DNA of 64,000 bases, taken from positions 24,612,350 to 24,676,349 of the forward strand of contig CM055608.1 of assembly GCA_029379385.1 (NCBI GenBank), read 5' to 3'. Positions 33,702-46,830 of this stretch are shown here, in pieces. Position 1 is the stretch's first letter. Every line of letters starts with the position of its first letter. The position numbers and the translations under genes were made by a program. This DNA comes from Quillaja saponaria (taxonomy: Eukaryota; Streptophyta; Magnoliopsida; Fabales; Quillajaceae). Below the pieces are notes generated by a model. It was not told where the DNA came from. It did not search any database and saw only the letters and a list, made by a program, of their open reading frames with translations.

Positions 33702-33965
33702 CAGAGGAATTAGAATCATTTATTGAACTAAGAGTTAGTTTCAGTGTCTCACATCGAAATAAAATGAAATTAGTGAATAATATCATTATATTGTGTTGGA
33801 CTCTAAATTTTTAAGGTTAAACATGTGTCATATAAAAACTCCTTAAATAATTGGTTGGTATTCTTTTATTTTTTTTCATATATTTTCCCAAATCTTTTGT
33901 CTTTCTATTATTCATATTTGGCGTAAGTATTTTTTGTTTCCTAAAGTTTTTCACTAGTTTATGTT

Positions 33966-34540
33966 TAGTTCTTATAATTTTTGTTGCATAGAAGAATTTA
34001 TTTTAGATTTTACTAAATTTGAAATTTTCTAATTTCAATATTTCATTTGAGCAACAAACAAATAAAACAAACATATTCTTCATTTGAGCAACAGTAACAA
34101 ACATGAACCTCAATGGAGTTGAACTAATGATTAAAAATGTGTTTTTTTCATTAACTTTATGGGTCTATATTTATTTGGGAAGGTCATGAAGAGTCTAATT
34201 CTTATAAATTTTATAGTATGATCTAATTTTGATAGGATCACAGAAATAATTAATCAATATTCATATTTTATAGTCTTAATAATCTAATTTTACTAAGATT
34301 AGAGAAATGATTAATCAAAATTCACGCAATCTGGTCCACACACGCTAATTGCTACAAAAACAAAGTAAAAAATGTTACTAACTAGGCATCATAAAAATAT
34401 ATGCAAAAAATAAAATAAAATTTGAAATTAGATACAATTAAAATATGAAGAATAAATTAAAACTTAAAACAAACTTTGATGACCGAAAAGACACTCTTAT
34501 CTTCATATTTTGATACTTATTTGGAATAAGTTACTCCTAT
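33966..34540. other. AT-rich intergenic DNA
   Basis: Past the shared end of the duplication the sequence is AT-rich with no gene, RNA gene or clear repeat end visible. Confidence 0.5.
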
Positions 34541-37500
34541 CCAACCTTTGTATCACGCAATGTGCTCATTTATACTAATGTAAAACAAAAGGAAGAATAT
34601 CATTTTTGTCTCCTATCTCAGTACAAATATTCTTTCCAAGAATGTTGGGCTTACTAATACACTTGCAAAGTCCAACTCGGTTTCTCAAAGGCCCAAATCA
34701 AAGAACACAGAAAGCAAAGGCAACCAGATGGATGGTATACAAGATAATACAGCACAAAGTGAGACGATACCCAAACCATGGATATGGAATCAGTTACTCA
34801 TGTAAGTCCCACTTTCTATTCCCAAATTCATGATAAGTTGATAACTCTCCTAGTCGTCAGTTGGATACTATTGGTGGTCCGAATTTGGATCCGCTTCTCT
34901 AGAATTCTTTATTAGTAAAATTTCTATAATTTCTTTATTCATACTATTTTTTTATATCTCAACCACTTAAATAATTTAATTATTTTATTTAATTAATAAA
35001 TTAAATATTATATTAAAAATATATCCTATTTTTATTCTAAATCCTAATCCTAAGTTTAAACGTAAACTTAATTTTAATCTTAATTCTAATTCTAATCATA
35101 CTTTTATTTTTAATTTTAATCATAAATTATTTGGATGGTTGAGATTTAAAAAATAATGTGAATAAATAAGATTAAAAGAATTCTAAAAATTCTATCAATA
35201 AAGAATCCAAATCCGGAGTATTTTTGGATTGTCTAGAATTACTTATAGTATTTATGATTGTTATGCAATGGAATTGTCCAGGAGCTGGTAGTGCTGGCTT
35301 CTTAAGCGTTATGAAAGCACTCCTTCAACAACATAAGCCTGATATTCTATTTCTCTTGGAACCTAGAATCAATAGATTTAAAGCAAGAAGAACCATAAGA
35401 AAACTGGGATTCATCAACTCAGTTATCAGTGAAGCATCAGGGTTCTAGGGGGTATTTGGATATTATGGAACTATGGAGCAACGGATTTGAATGTGTGTCA
35501 CTCTTCCTCTCAATTCACTCACTGCTCTATTCAGTGAAGGTTGTAAAGGTCTATGGTACTTCACAGCGATTTATGCCAGTACTAGAGATGATGTACAGAG
35601 AGATTGCTGGATGGAAATTGAAAAAATCTCGCAAACCGTTAATCACCCTTAGTGTATTATTGGTGATTTTAGTGAAATTGCAAGCCCTAGTGAAAAGTGT
35701 GGTGGCATATCAGAAAATCTAACTAAATGTCAGTACTTTGCCAATTGGATTGAAGCTTGCAACCTTCTTGACCTTGGGTACAAAGGCATTAGATTCTCTT
35801 GGAAGGGTGCTAAACGAGGACCTTACAACAGGGTGTCCAAAAGGCTAGATAGAGCCTTAGCAAATGCTGACTGGGTTGCTTTGAACCTAAATACAGTGGT
35901 CATTACGCTTCCTAGAATTAAATCAAATCACAGCCCTTTACTACTGAACACGGAAGGTTTAAGTATATTGAACTGCCCAAAACCTTTTAGGTTTGAGGTT
36001 ATGTGGCTAACCTATCAAGACTTTCCTTTATTCATGAATGAACATTGGAAGAAGGATGCACCTGTTATTGAAATGCTTGATCATAATATTGTGGTGCTCC
36101 TCAAACAATGGAACTACCAAGTTTTTGGGCACTTGACTGTTAGAAAGAAACGTGCTATTTCATGCATAGAGGCATTTAGTTGACCTTAGAATGGTCTCAA
36201 AGTAACATGCTAACAGTGTTGGAAGTCGAAATTCGTAATGAGTTATTTGTCATCCTTCAACAGGAGGAGCTAGCATGGTACCAAAAAGCGTGTAGTAAAT
36301 GGATTCTATATGGGGATTGAAATGCAAAATTCTTCCACACTAGGGCTACTAATAGAAGGAGGGGTAATAGGATCTCAATGCCCTAGGATAAAGGGGTGAA
36401 TTGGTGGGCAATCAGGAATATCTCAAATGCATGGCTAGTTGTTATTATAAAACTTTGTTCTGTGAGGAGCTAGCAACTCGTCCAAAACTTGTTACAATTC
36501 ACGCCTTCCCTGAAGTGGATTCTAGCAAGCGGGAGCTGCTAAGGATGCTCTTTTTGATATGAATCCTTTTAAAGCTCTGGGTTCAAACGGGTTACAAGCA
36601 GTTTTTTTTCAATCCCAATGGCTGAATGTGGGCCTAGATGTGTGCAAGTTTATAAAGGATTGCTACTCTAATCCTAGCCTTTTTAGTATGGCAAATCATA
36701 CTTATATTACTATTATTCCAAAAGTTGAGCACCCGAGTAATATGACTCATTTTCGTCGTACTAGCCTCTATAATGTTGTGTACAAGCTGCTACCTAAATT
36801 ACTTGTTAACCGCCTAAAAGCAATTATGCCAAATATTATTGCCCCTAACCAAGTTAGTTTTGTTCCTGGAAGGCATATTCAGGATAATATCACTATTACT
36901 CAGGAAATCCTACATTCCATTCGTTTGATGAAAGGTAAAAGACAGTTTATGATTATCAAAGTGGACCTTGAGAAAGCATATGATAGATTGAGTTGGAGCT
37001 TTACTAGAGATACACTGCACTTAGCTGGCCTGGAGTCTAATTTGATTGATGTGATCATGAGCTGTGTTACCTCCACTAGTTTCCAAGTCCTTTGGAAAGG
37101 GGGTACCACGAATAAATTATGCCTTTCAAGAGGAATTCCGATCCTTTATCGCCTTGTATTTTTGTGTTATGCATGAAAGATTGACTCACTTAATTGTGGA
37201 TAAGGTCGATACTGGAATCTGGAAACCCATGAAAGTTGGAAAAACAGGACCTCATGTGTCCTATCTCATGTTCATATATGGTCTTCTCCTTTTTGCTGAG
37301 GTATTGAAGGATCAAGCCCAAGTGGTGAGGAATGTTTTACAAGAATTTGGTGAATCATCTAACCAAAGAGTGAATATTGACAACACCTAGTTCTATTGCA
37401 GTAATAGAGTTAAAAGTGGAGTGCAGAAAGAAATTGCCACCATTACAGGTTTTAGGTCGACAAATGATCTTGGTAAGTACTTGGGCATTCCCCTTATTCA

Positions 37501-38593
37501 CGAATGAACTACAAGGAAGCATTTTGACTGCCTTATGGAAAAGGTTAAACCAAATTGTCTAAATGGAGAATGAATTGTTTATCAATGGAAGGGCAGTACT
37601 ACGCTAGTTCAATCTGTAATGCAAGCCATCCCAATTTATACCATGCAGTCCACTTTTATTCCTCTTTCGGTTTGTGAGGAGCTTATGAAGTCCAGCCATA
37701 AATTTATTTGACGAGAGGAAGAGAATCATAGAAAAATGCATACCATTGGATGAGACATTATAACAAGATGCAAGCTGAATTGAGGTCAGGGTTTAAAGGA
37801 CCTACGTTTGTTCAATCAAGCTTTTTTGATGAAGCTAGGTTGGAGAATTCTTATGGACAAGGGTAGCTTGTGGACCAAAGTAATGCATGCAAAGTACTTA
37901 GATGAAATGGATGCCTTTCAACCCCACTCTCCCAAGGGTTCGGATTCAAAACTATGGAAGGCCTTATGTGACATTTGGCCAAACATTCTTCACCGAACAA
38001 AAAGCGTTATCAATGATGGGCGAGCAGCCTGTTTTTGGTTTGACAATTGGGTGCCTGAAACAGGAACCTTCTTTGGCTGTCCATCCTCTAATGGGATGGG
38101 TAGAGATGAAAGACTTCTGGTTCACAATTTTGTCACCGAAAAGGGTACTTGGGACTTACGAGAGCTTGAGATGATTGTTCCAAGGGTTATTTTGTGATAA
38201 AATTGAAGCACTTTTGCCACCAGTAGATTATCATGGCAGTGACATAGTTGGTTAGGGCTGTTCCAAGAATGGTGACTTTACAACAAGCCCGGCATATCAA
38301 TTACTTAATAATAACCATGCACAGGGAGAAAGGAAAATTTGGAAGGCTATTTGGGGTTGAGAAGGGCCTTTAGAATTAGCTTTTTTCTATGGAAGACTGC
38401 TTAAGACAGGTTGTTGACCAATGATTTATGGGCTCGAAGGTTATATGGTGTATCCCCAATTTATGAAGGTTGTGCCATGCATTATTGCATGGGCTTAGGG
38501 ACTGCCGAGGGTTAAAAATTGTTGGCTATCCATAAGCTCGTCTGTACTCCCAGTTCTTTATTCAAAGCCTTCAAGAATGGATTCAGATTAATG
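34540..38593 (+). mobile_element. L1-type LINE retrotransposon, decayed, 3' end missing
   Basis: Ordered plus-strand pieces of a plant LINE ORF2. Apurinic-type endonuclease: MQWNCPGAG and KPDILFLLEPRI from ~35,262, with RLDRALANADW and KSNHSPLLL at ~35,840-35,945. Reverse transcriptase: NPFKALGSNGLQAVFF at ~36,562, FVPGRHIQDNI at ~36,860, VDLEKAYDRLSW at ~36,960. C-terminal zf-RVT-associated part: KLWKALCDIWPNIL and GRAACFWFDNWVPETGTF at ~37,950-38,070. Several stops and frame changes separate them. The catalytic F/Y-A-D-D motif is replaced by FIYG in LMFIYGLLLFAE (~37,267), so the enzyme is dead regardless. The element is cut at 38,593 by the LTR element. A MITE-like insert sits near its 5' part; upstream of that, 34,600-34,800 reads like the linker before ORF2. 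Confidence 0.88.
34878..35217. mobile_element. MITE-like inverted-repeat element, 340 bp
   Basis: The left end TCCGAATTTGGATCCG and the right end, on the other strand, TCCGGATTTGGATTC pair. The match continues for ~100 bp through TTCTTTATT, TTTATTCA, ATCTCAACCA and AAATAATT. The centre is very AT-rich with CTAATC/TTAATCT runs. It has no coding capacity. It lies between the LINE's apparent linker and its endonuclease region, so it is probably inserted into the LINE. Confidence 0.75.
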
Positions 38594-41500
38594 TGTCACA
38601 TCCCTCACGGAGGCATGACTGGCCGGAGGATTAGATAACTAAACCTTCCGTAATCCTGACTTTATTACAACTAAATACACACAACTCTTGACTAAACCAA
38701 TACATAAAAACAAATTTTATAAAACATAAGTTAACTATAAAAATTTGTTTACTGAAACAAATAATAATTTACTGAAAATTTTGGCAGAGGTTCCTTGCAA
38801 TATGGAACATGCCTCAAAATACAAACAAGTCCACCTGCTTATATATAATCAAATTACAATAACCACGGAATTACACAGAGAAGCTCCACTAATAAATAAT
38901 TAGACTATTATATGACACAAAATTTGACAACCCACAACTCTAATGTGACTGCAAACTTTCATCCCAGACTTAAAGTATGAGATTCCGAATATATCTTTCC
39001 GCTAAATACTTGGCAAGTCCAGTATCGATAATTATCGTCCCTTGAAATCCTATTACTAAAAAAAATCAACAAAAAGGAGTAAGTCTTACAGACTAAGTGA
39101 GTGAAAAAGCATACCTAAAGAGTACTAGTATCACTCAACATAAGTATATAATATATAATCAATTAATTTCAATATATCATAAATTTCAAAATCACAAAGG
39201 TTATGCTTACACGATTCCAGAAAACGTAAAACTGAAGCACCATTCAGGTAGTACTCTGTACAATCCAATCAAAACAGTCAAAGTAATCAAAGCACACAAA
39301 ACATATAAAGGGCCAATGTAGTAACTTAACCCCGCACATCCATTCCCACCAGCAATTTTATGCCCACACACCAAACAGAATCACTGAATCTCCTTCTCCA
39401 AATCCATCCACCAAGGCTAAGCACTCAACTCTTTTAAAACACTTATCAGAATCAAAATATCTCATATCAGAATATTAAATCAAGACATCCTAGGTGTACC
39501 AAGATTTTATTTTAGAAATAAAAATCATTTCGTAAAGAAAAATACTTTATTGGTCCTTATCAACCATAAACAATTTCAAACATCAACATAATTCAAATAG
39601 TCACTTATAGCAATATGATTCTTATTTACCACTATATAGCATATATATATACATAAATACATCAAACAATCAAACACACTAATCCACCAACCAAAGGGTA
39701 GTAATTAACTACTCACCAGTTTACAAATCTTGTTCATCACTTCCTCTTGCACTTACGTGTGTCATTGATTCAACAATACTTTCCGAAGCTGTAATTACAT
39801 TTTTCTCATATTATTTAGTTTATTAATTTTATAAGTTATAACATTTTAAGTATGAAAATCTAGAGTTTTTAAGTTTCAAGTATTTATTTAAAGTTTACTC
39901 CTTTTAGACATTTTCACCAACCCTGGATATATGTTTGATTTTAACTTATATACTTAACCCGATTCAACAAAATCAAGTTTAAGCATTAAATTTAGGAAGT
40001 AATTTATCTTTCCTATTTAGAAATTTCTCCTAAAATTAGTCTTAAACCTACTCAATTCCTCACATGAACAAAAATAGGGCTTTCATAAAATTCCTGGTTG
40101 CTAACCTCTGATTCCGATGCTTATAAAATTATCATATTTAGGAATTAAATTATGAAACTTTCCAGTCTAATTTTTAAAGATGTTAGGAACATTCCATATT
40201 CAGCACTCTACTCCTAATTCATCCTTTAAGACCCTCTAATATCAATTACTTCAAAACAGGTACAGTCAAGACCTGAAAATCACAGTTGGGACTTCCAATA
40301 CCTTCAAAGTACACACAACATGGAATTAACACTTGAAAAAAATCCAGATTTATCCTTTAATATGTTAGGAACAATTTTTTTTCTCAAATCCTAAGCTAAT
40401 TCCAACCACAACACCAGACGAAGTCCTTTGAACTGACTAAAGCTCACCTAAAATCCTGAACAAACCTAGCTACAGTCCAATAACTCTACCGAAAAATATA
40501 CTTAGAACCAAATTAGAAAATTTTCTAGACATCATCTCAAGACCATACATTTTCTCTTTAGAACTCTTAATTTAATTTAGTACCGAAAACACTCGAAACA
40601 CAAGATTTCTTTGACTCACTAAATCTGCCCTGCATCCCTTCAAAAACGACCTAACTCTCATTTACAACACTTCACCCCACAATTAATTATCCATTGTTCT
40701 TACTCACTGCCCACTTTCATCAAATCCTCAACTCACCACATAACCAACCACTCTTTGCTCTTGTTTATGAACTTTTCATTCAAATTTCAACAATAACCAA
40801 TCACCAAGAATTATATGTACCAAGTTTTACTAAAAAGTTATAACTAGTTTTCTTGTAGACATTTTACAAATATCTTAGGTGCATAATTTCCACCCATTGG
40901 TGTGTGTGTGTGTGTGTATATACACCAAGAATTCAACATGAATTTATAAGTTTCCATCTTGTTCATATTCTAACTTGAATACAAATTACACCATCTACCA
41001 AATTTTCATTAAACTTGAATTAAACCATTCTCATATCAACATAATCTTATTTCCAAGATTCAATTCCCACTAGTTATATAGTCATAATATATATCTACCC
41101 TTTACTTTTAAGCTTTTATCCACACTTTCTTTACTTCCTAAGCTCAAGCTATCAATCTACTAAGAATATCAAAAGGAATATCGTTAAGTTAAAGACTATC
41201 ACAACCCAATTTTCAAGGAGAACCACCAATGAAAGGAGATGGCAGCTATACCTCTTTGCTGCTATGAGGGAATTAAGGTTGCTAAAGAAATATGGCTTGC
41301 AGTTTCCCTTTCATAGACTTGCTGTCTTGCTGCACCTAATAACACCCTAAAAGCCCTTTAATAAGATAGGCAAAAGTTGAAGAAAGTCAGCTTTGCTGAT
41401 GACCAAAATAGGGGGAGTGATGGATGCATCCAAACCTAGAAAAATAAAGCTACCTTAAACTTGTACACCTATGGCACACACACAAGGAAACATAGCTTCA

Positions 41501-42054
41501 ACCAACAAGAGCCAAAGCCAAACTTACTTGACTAACATAAGAAGCTCATAACCAAAAATGGAATACCACCTAGAGCCAACACAAGGTTGTCCAAACCGAC
41601 CTTTAAACCACCCTCCTCTGCTGGAACTAATAGTCTTGAAGATTGCACACCAACGGACATAGGAAGCTTATGGATGCTCCTTCGGCTATCTAAAAACAAA
41701 ATGCTCAAGAAAGGAGAGAGATAATGAAGGAAGAACAATGACTAAGGAAAGGGCAGAGTCAGTAGAGAATAATCGATAATGGAATTGGTCTAAGAAAAAT
41801 CAAAGTAAGGAGGAAAAGCAAAAGCAAAAGCAAAAAAAAAAAAAAAGACAAGTCAATGGTCAATAGATTTAAAGTTGTGGTGAAGAATAATCCTAACTAT
41901 ATTCATATATATATATATATATAGTTATTCTATAACTTATTTATTATTGTTTTACATCCTTGTTTTACTTATAAATGAAAATTTTCACAAGTTCCAAGTC
42001 AACACCTAATATGGTGGCATTACTTCTTGCATTACACACGCACGCACACGCACG

Positions 42055-42100
<46 letters not shown>

Positions 42101-42190
42101 CTTATGTTCACTTACTTCAATTTTACTTTGTGTGTAATATTTTATGCACCTAGTCACGTTAATTTACATACAAATGCTCTAAATCAGGAC
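38594..42190 (-). repeat. LTR, 3' copy of the large-LTR element
   Basis: Starts (plus strand) TGTCACATCCCTCACGG. Homologous to 42563-45358 and, inverted, to ~49500-52124: shared landmarks are AGGCATGACTGGCCGGAGGA, GGTTCC/GGTCCC near GCAGAGG, and GAGTAAGTCTTACAGACTAA followed by GTGAGTGAAAA. The inner border (~42,190) is eroded and uncertain. The interior has a (TG)n tract near 40,903. Confidence 0.75.
42034..42100. repeat. CA/CG/AT microsatellite
   Basis: A run of ACACGC and CA dinucleotides followed by TATATA, inside the large LTR. Simple sequence; the open frame through it is not a gene. Confidence 0.95.
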
Positions 42191-42543
42191 CGGGGGCTGC
42201 TGCTTAAACTGGTTTAGCAGCTCTAGCTTTACCTCTACCATCCTCCCCATCGTCCTCTATCTCTGACCACTAGTGGTTAGGGACTGGTAGATCCCTGGTC
42301 GAAGCCATCATCCTGCTACCTCCCTCGACCTGCAACACGGCTGCTACGTCACATCATGTCTAAAACAAATTTACATGAGTTCAATATGCACTTATATGGT
42401 AAAATGAAGGATGGTACATTTAATAAATCATAACTTGAAGTTTCAGGACGACTTAGGAACACATCACTAAATCCATATAAGCATCGGGTAACATACGCAA
42501 ACAAAGCGATAACATCCCATACTTACAGTAATGGACCTCTAAA

Positions 42544-42562
42544 CCATGCTTTGATACCAACT
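42544..42562 (-). other. Primer-binding site (tRNA-Met type)
   Basis: On the minus strand AGTTGGTATCAAAGCATGG directly follows the LTR end GTGTGACA. It differs from the plant initiator tRNA-Met 3' complement by one visible base (A for G in ATCAAAGC). Confidence 0.8.
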
Positions 42563-45358
42563 TGTCACACCCTTAATTACAGACATGACTGGTTTGAGAT
42601 ATAGATAACCAAACCACCATAACCTTGAACATTCTTTTACCGAATATCAATGACTCTTAAACACTTTCAACTAAAGTCGAGGTAAACTTTACTATATTAA
42701 AATAAAATCATGACTTATTATTAAACATAAAATATTAACTGAAATTTTTTATGAAAATTCGGCGAGTATAATAGAACATACCCAATAGTACATATCTAAA
42801 TAACAAGTCAACATTAAACCCTAGTGTTAAAACACACAGAGGAGCTCTGCTCCTAGCAACACATCAAGTAACCATAATTAACTAATATACACAACAATAC
42901 ATAACACCTAAAGTGACTACAAATCTAGTCCATTGAGCTTCAAGTGTATGATCGGAAATATACCTTGCCGCAACTATGTCGGCAAGTCACGAGTCCTTAC
43001 GCGATGATCACTATGTTTCTGATACTAAAAATCAATAAATAAACCACAAAAGAAAGTGTGAGTCACAAGGACTTGTAATCATCAATGAGCAAATAACGTA
43101 CCTTGAGGATACTAGCATCAATCAACATATGTAACATTAATAAATCTCATGTTTAAATTTAATAGTACACACATGTACTTGTAATCATCATATAGTCATA
43201 ATTCACATGTTTCACAACGTATATAAATCAATTCAAATATCCGAAATTCATAATCTTTAATAAATCAATCAAAGCATACAAAGCAAGCAAATGGCTAACG
43301 AATAACTTGGCCCCGCACAATAATATCACACTACCACCGGGCATTTAGATGCCTGCACAACAGATTAATCTCCTTATAGAATCCATTTCACTAAGGCTGA
43401 GTACACTATTTTTTAGAAAAAATATTTATTAGAATCAAAATATCTCAGAATCTCAAATCAAAATATTAGGTGTACCTGGATTTCACTTTCGGAAATAAAG
43501 AAAAATATTTCTCCAAATTTCACTTTGTTGGCCCTTATCAACCACAAGCAATATCAATATACATAATTCAAATAAATCACTGAAATACTGCACTTGCTTA
43601 TTACTTTTTTCTTTCCATATAGCACATTCAAATACACATACAATTGCACATAATAATCTGGCAATCAAATTGCACGTAATTCACTCAAAAAGCTAAAGGA
43701 TGCGATTCGTCAGTCCGTTAAGTCTATGAAGGTTTCGAAATATCCTCGATACAATGCGGAGCTGAAAATCATCAATATGTTATTTGCAATAATCAATTCA
43801 AAGTTCACTTTACAATTTCTTAATTTATATAAATACACTTAATATGATTTTTAGAAACTCATTTCTTTTAAACTTTTATTGAACACCTTAAAAATATATT
43901 TACTTTCTTGCACATACATGTATATCTAATTCTACATACCTTAATAAATCCTTCTAACTCATAAACGTTCCTTTTATTCATATATCAATTATTGACTTTA
44001 ATTAATCTAATTATCTAGTTTTTTTATCAAAGCTTAAATAAAGCTTTTTATTATTAACATGATTCTAATTCTAATTTTTTAATGCATATCTTTAACTTTT
44101 CTATATTAACCTACTTGAATCCTAAATCATTTACTTCATATTCCTAACTAAGTTTAAAAGGATTATAACTAACTCATTGAGCTAATTCTTTAACTTTCAT
44201 CCAAACATGAATTATACACTCCTAATCAACTCACTAATTGTTTAAAATTTCATGTACAAAACAACAACATAGTTCTTAAAACACAACTTGGTTACTTCCA
44301 CTAACTTACTTTTCATTTCTAATTAAGTTTAAATGATTTATAATAAATTCACCCAAACTAGAATTTCACAACACTACATCTAACAATTACTAATTTACTA
44401 AATCAAAGTTCTAAGACAATAAATTTCTACACCTAACTCCTTATTTCCATAACACCTTAAAATCAAGATTAGCTCTCAAAAATTATTTTTATACTTGAGC
44501 ATGGGATTAGTTCAAATTATCCCAAGCCTTACAGCATGTTTGGTGGCTAGCTACCTTGATTCATACAATCCGTGATAATACAAAGGAATTTTAGCCAGTA
44601 AAACTTGTTAACCATAACTACTACTTGCTTTACTTCCTCACGATTGCAAAGTATACTGAAAACAGGGCTAGCACAAATATCGTACATAATCACACACCCA
44701 TACCAAAACCTTGAAGCTCACAGGTAGAATTTTATACATACATGGATGGAATTTTCTTGGCTTAAAATAGAGCACATACTCACTAAAAAAAATGGACACA
44801 CACAGAAACAAAGGGGAAGGAGACAAGCTAGAACAAAGAGGAAGGAAAGGATGAAAAAAAATCTTACCTTCGCTCGGTTACCAAAAGAAAGATTTTTCAC
44901 TACACCTAAAACTAATGAATTAAACTTGAATGTGGCATCAAGAAGGAGAAAGGAAAGCAAAGGAACTCTGCAGAATCACAAGGAAGCTAGAGGTGGTGCA
45001 CATTAAAAAAAAAAAAGTGATTTGCATAAAAGACAAAAGTGTTTGCAAGTCAAAGTCAAGAGCTTCATTTTTATGGTTCTCATTTAATCATCATTATTTG
45101 CAGTATATATATATATAACACGATTATTTATTTATTTATTTCCCTAATCTTTTAATCCCACACATATTACACACAATCATGAAAATTACATATATAACTT
45201 TCAAGTTTTTAAATTAATCAATCATATAGCAAAAATTAATTTCCTAATTATATGTATATATACACAAGTGTTTATTATTTTAATTCTAATTTGAGAAAAA
45301 AATTTATCTACTTAGTCACATAGATTTAAGGAGTACATAAAAATATCGGGTTATGACA
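42563..45358 (-). repeat. LTR, 5' copy of the large-LTR element (2.8 kb)
   Basis: Bounded by TGTCACACCC at its low-coordinate end and GGGTTATGACA at its high-coordinate end, so TG...CA on either strand with an inverted TGTCA/TGACA pair. The open frames inside (43483-43668, 44718-45118) have no recognised domain. Confidence 0.8.
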
Positions 45359-45785
45359 TATAAAAAGATATTTCACTTTCATGTTTTAACATGGATAAAA
45401 AAAAAAATTAGTACCCAAAATTTACTAAAACGATGTGATACCCAATAAATTAATGTATGTTCTAGAATATTCGTACGTAACTTGCCTAACTCAGTAAATA
45501 AAAAATTATAGGCAAATTAGGTTTAAAGTGAATAAATACAAATATATATATATATATAACTATAGGTAAATTAGACCCACAAATTATCACATGTGCATTA
45601 AAATATATTAATTTATCATCAAGCTTTGTTTTTTTTGTTTTTTTCTTTGTGGCCGTATTCTTCCCTTTTTACTTCTTGCTCCACCGCCTTTCATTCTTGT
45701 AATTATTATTATTTTTTGGTTGGAACCGACTTAGTTCTTCATTTTTTTTCCTGTTTTCATTTTCGGGTAGCATCCAGTTCCTTCC

Positions 45786-46064
45786 TGTTAATGTCGGATT
45801 TTTTCGAGCTGGAGACCTGGCGTGGTCTCCTCCATGTGTCCTGAACTGGAGAGGTGGTCTCTTCCATGTGTCTGAGTTGGAGACCTGCAGGGGTGGTCTT
45901 GGAGACCTGTCAGCACTTCGAAGCTCAAGTCAGTATCTAGAGAGATAAGGGAAGAGCTAAGGTGTAGAGAGAGTTACCTTTTTTGAGAATGTGAGAGCTT
46001 GTATTTGTAGGTCCTTTGGTGGGCCTGGGCTTATTGGGCCTAAGTTAATATTTGTACTAATACA
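45786..46064 (-). repeat. 3' LTR of the Tat-like element (279 bp)
   Basis: TGTTAATGTCGGATTTTTTC ... CTAATACA on the plus strand. It shares CTCAAGTCAGTATCTAGAGA and AGCTAAGGTGTAGAGAGAGT with 48482-48680. Confidence 0.85.
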
Positions 46065-46376
46065 AGTCCCCCTAAAAACAAGTTTGAGGAATGAAGTGAC
46101 TCGGACTTGAAGTCATCTAAGGGAAAAACCAGTGTTAATTGAGCTTTTTCTTAGTGAACGAGCTTTTAGCTCCAATCCTTGCGACATTAGAGTGAGCTCG
46201 TAGCTCTAACTTCCTTTGTTTTGGGCTGTAAAATTTTCCTGCAACTACAATCAAATAGTGGATCTCAAAAGAAAATTTGTTAGGCACATATAAAGGTAAA
46301 AACAATATGCTTTACGATGTAGTACTAGAGTCCACCTTTGGAGAGTTAAATATCTGAGTACTGACCTTTTGCGAGC

Positions 46377-46830
46377 GAACTCGGCGGAGGCTCGGACCGC
46401 AGGATGGAAACCTGGGCCTCGCTTGCCTGAACCGCGAGCATCGGGGAGGTCGAGTTCCCTGTCAGGGCCGTTGGATCGACCAGGTGAATCTCAACCATTT
46501 TCGACCCGGGTTTTAGAGATCTTCTGTGAACTCGGCGGAGGCTCAGGATGGCAAGATGGAAACCTGGGCCTCGCGTCCCTGAACTGCAAGCACCAGGGAG
46601 GTCGAGTTCCCTGTCAAGGCCGTTGGATCGACCAGGTGAATCTCAACCATTTTCGACCCGGGTTTTGGAGATCTTCTATGAACTCGGCGGAGGCTCGGAT
46701 CGTAGGATGGAAACCTGGGCCTCGCGTGCCTGAACCGCGAGCACCGTGGAAGCCGAATTCCCTGTCAGGGCCATTGGATCGACCAGGTGAATCTCAACCT
46801 GTTTTCGACCCGGGTTTTGGAGATCTTATT
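46377..46830. repeat. Tandem array, three units of ~151 bp, GC-rich
   Basis: Units start GAACTCGGCGGAGGCTC at 46377, 46528 and 46680. All carry GATGGAAACCTGGGCCTCGC, CGTTGGATCGACCAGGTGAA (one CATTGG) and TTTTCGACCCGGGTTTT. Unit lengths are 151, 152 and ~151 bp. Confidence 0.95.

Larger units (their letters stand above)
21350..33965 (+). repeat. Segmental duplication, unit B, interrupted by nested insertions
   Basis: Same order and orientation as unit A (10,455-16,885). Homology runs 21,350-~22,500, breaks, and resumes at ~28,578 with ATAAATAATATGATGAG versus ATAAATAATATGAAAAG at 11,850 in unit A. The missing 6.07 kb in unit A is the nested insertion described separately. Unit B also differs by a 65-bp repeat expansion in F-box intron 4 and by an ~220-bp insertion at 33,040-33,262. 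Confidence 0.85.
38594..45358 (-). mobile_element. LTR retrotransposon with very large LTRs and almost no internal region (LARD-like)
   Basis: Two copies of one long repeat in the same orientation (38594-~42190 and 42563-45358) flank only ~370 bp. Read on the minus strand, the upstream copy starts TGTCATAACCCGA and ends GGGTGTGACA, followed directly by AGTTGGTATCAAAGCATGG, a primer-binding site for initiator tRNA-Met (consensus TGGTATCAGAGC). The internal part contains an ATG and a short, broken gag-like start (~42,310) and then runs into the other LTR. No protease, reverse transcriptase or integrase remains. The 5 bases outside the two ends (TAATG and TATAA) do not match, so either the target duplication decayed or the two LTRs come from different insertions. 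Confidence 0.75.
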
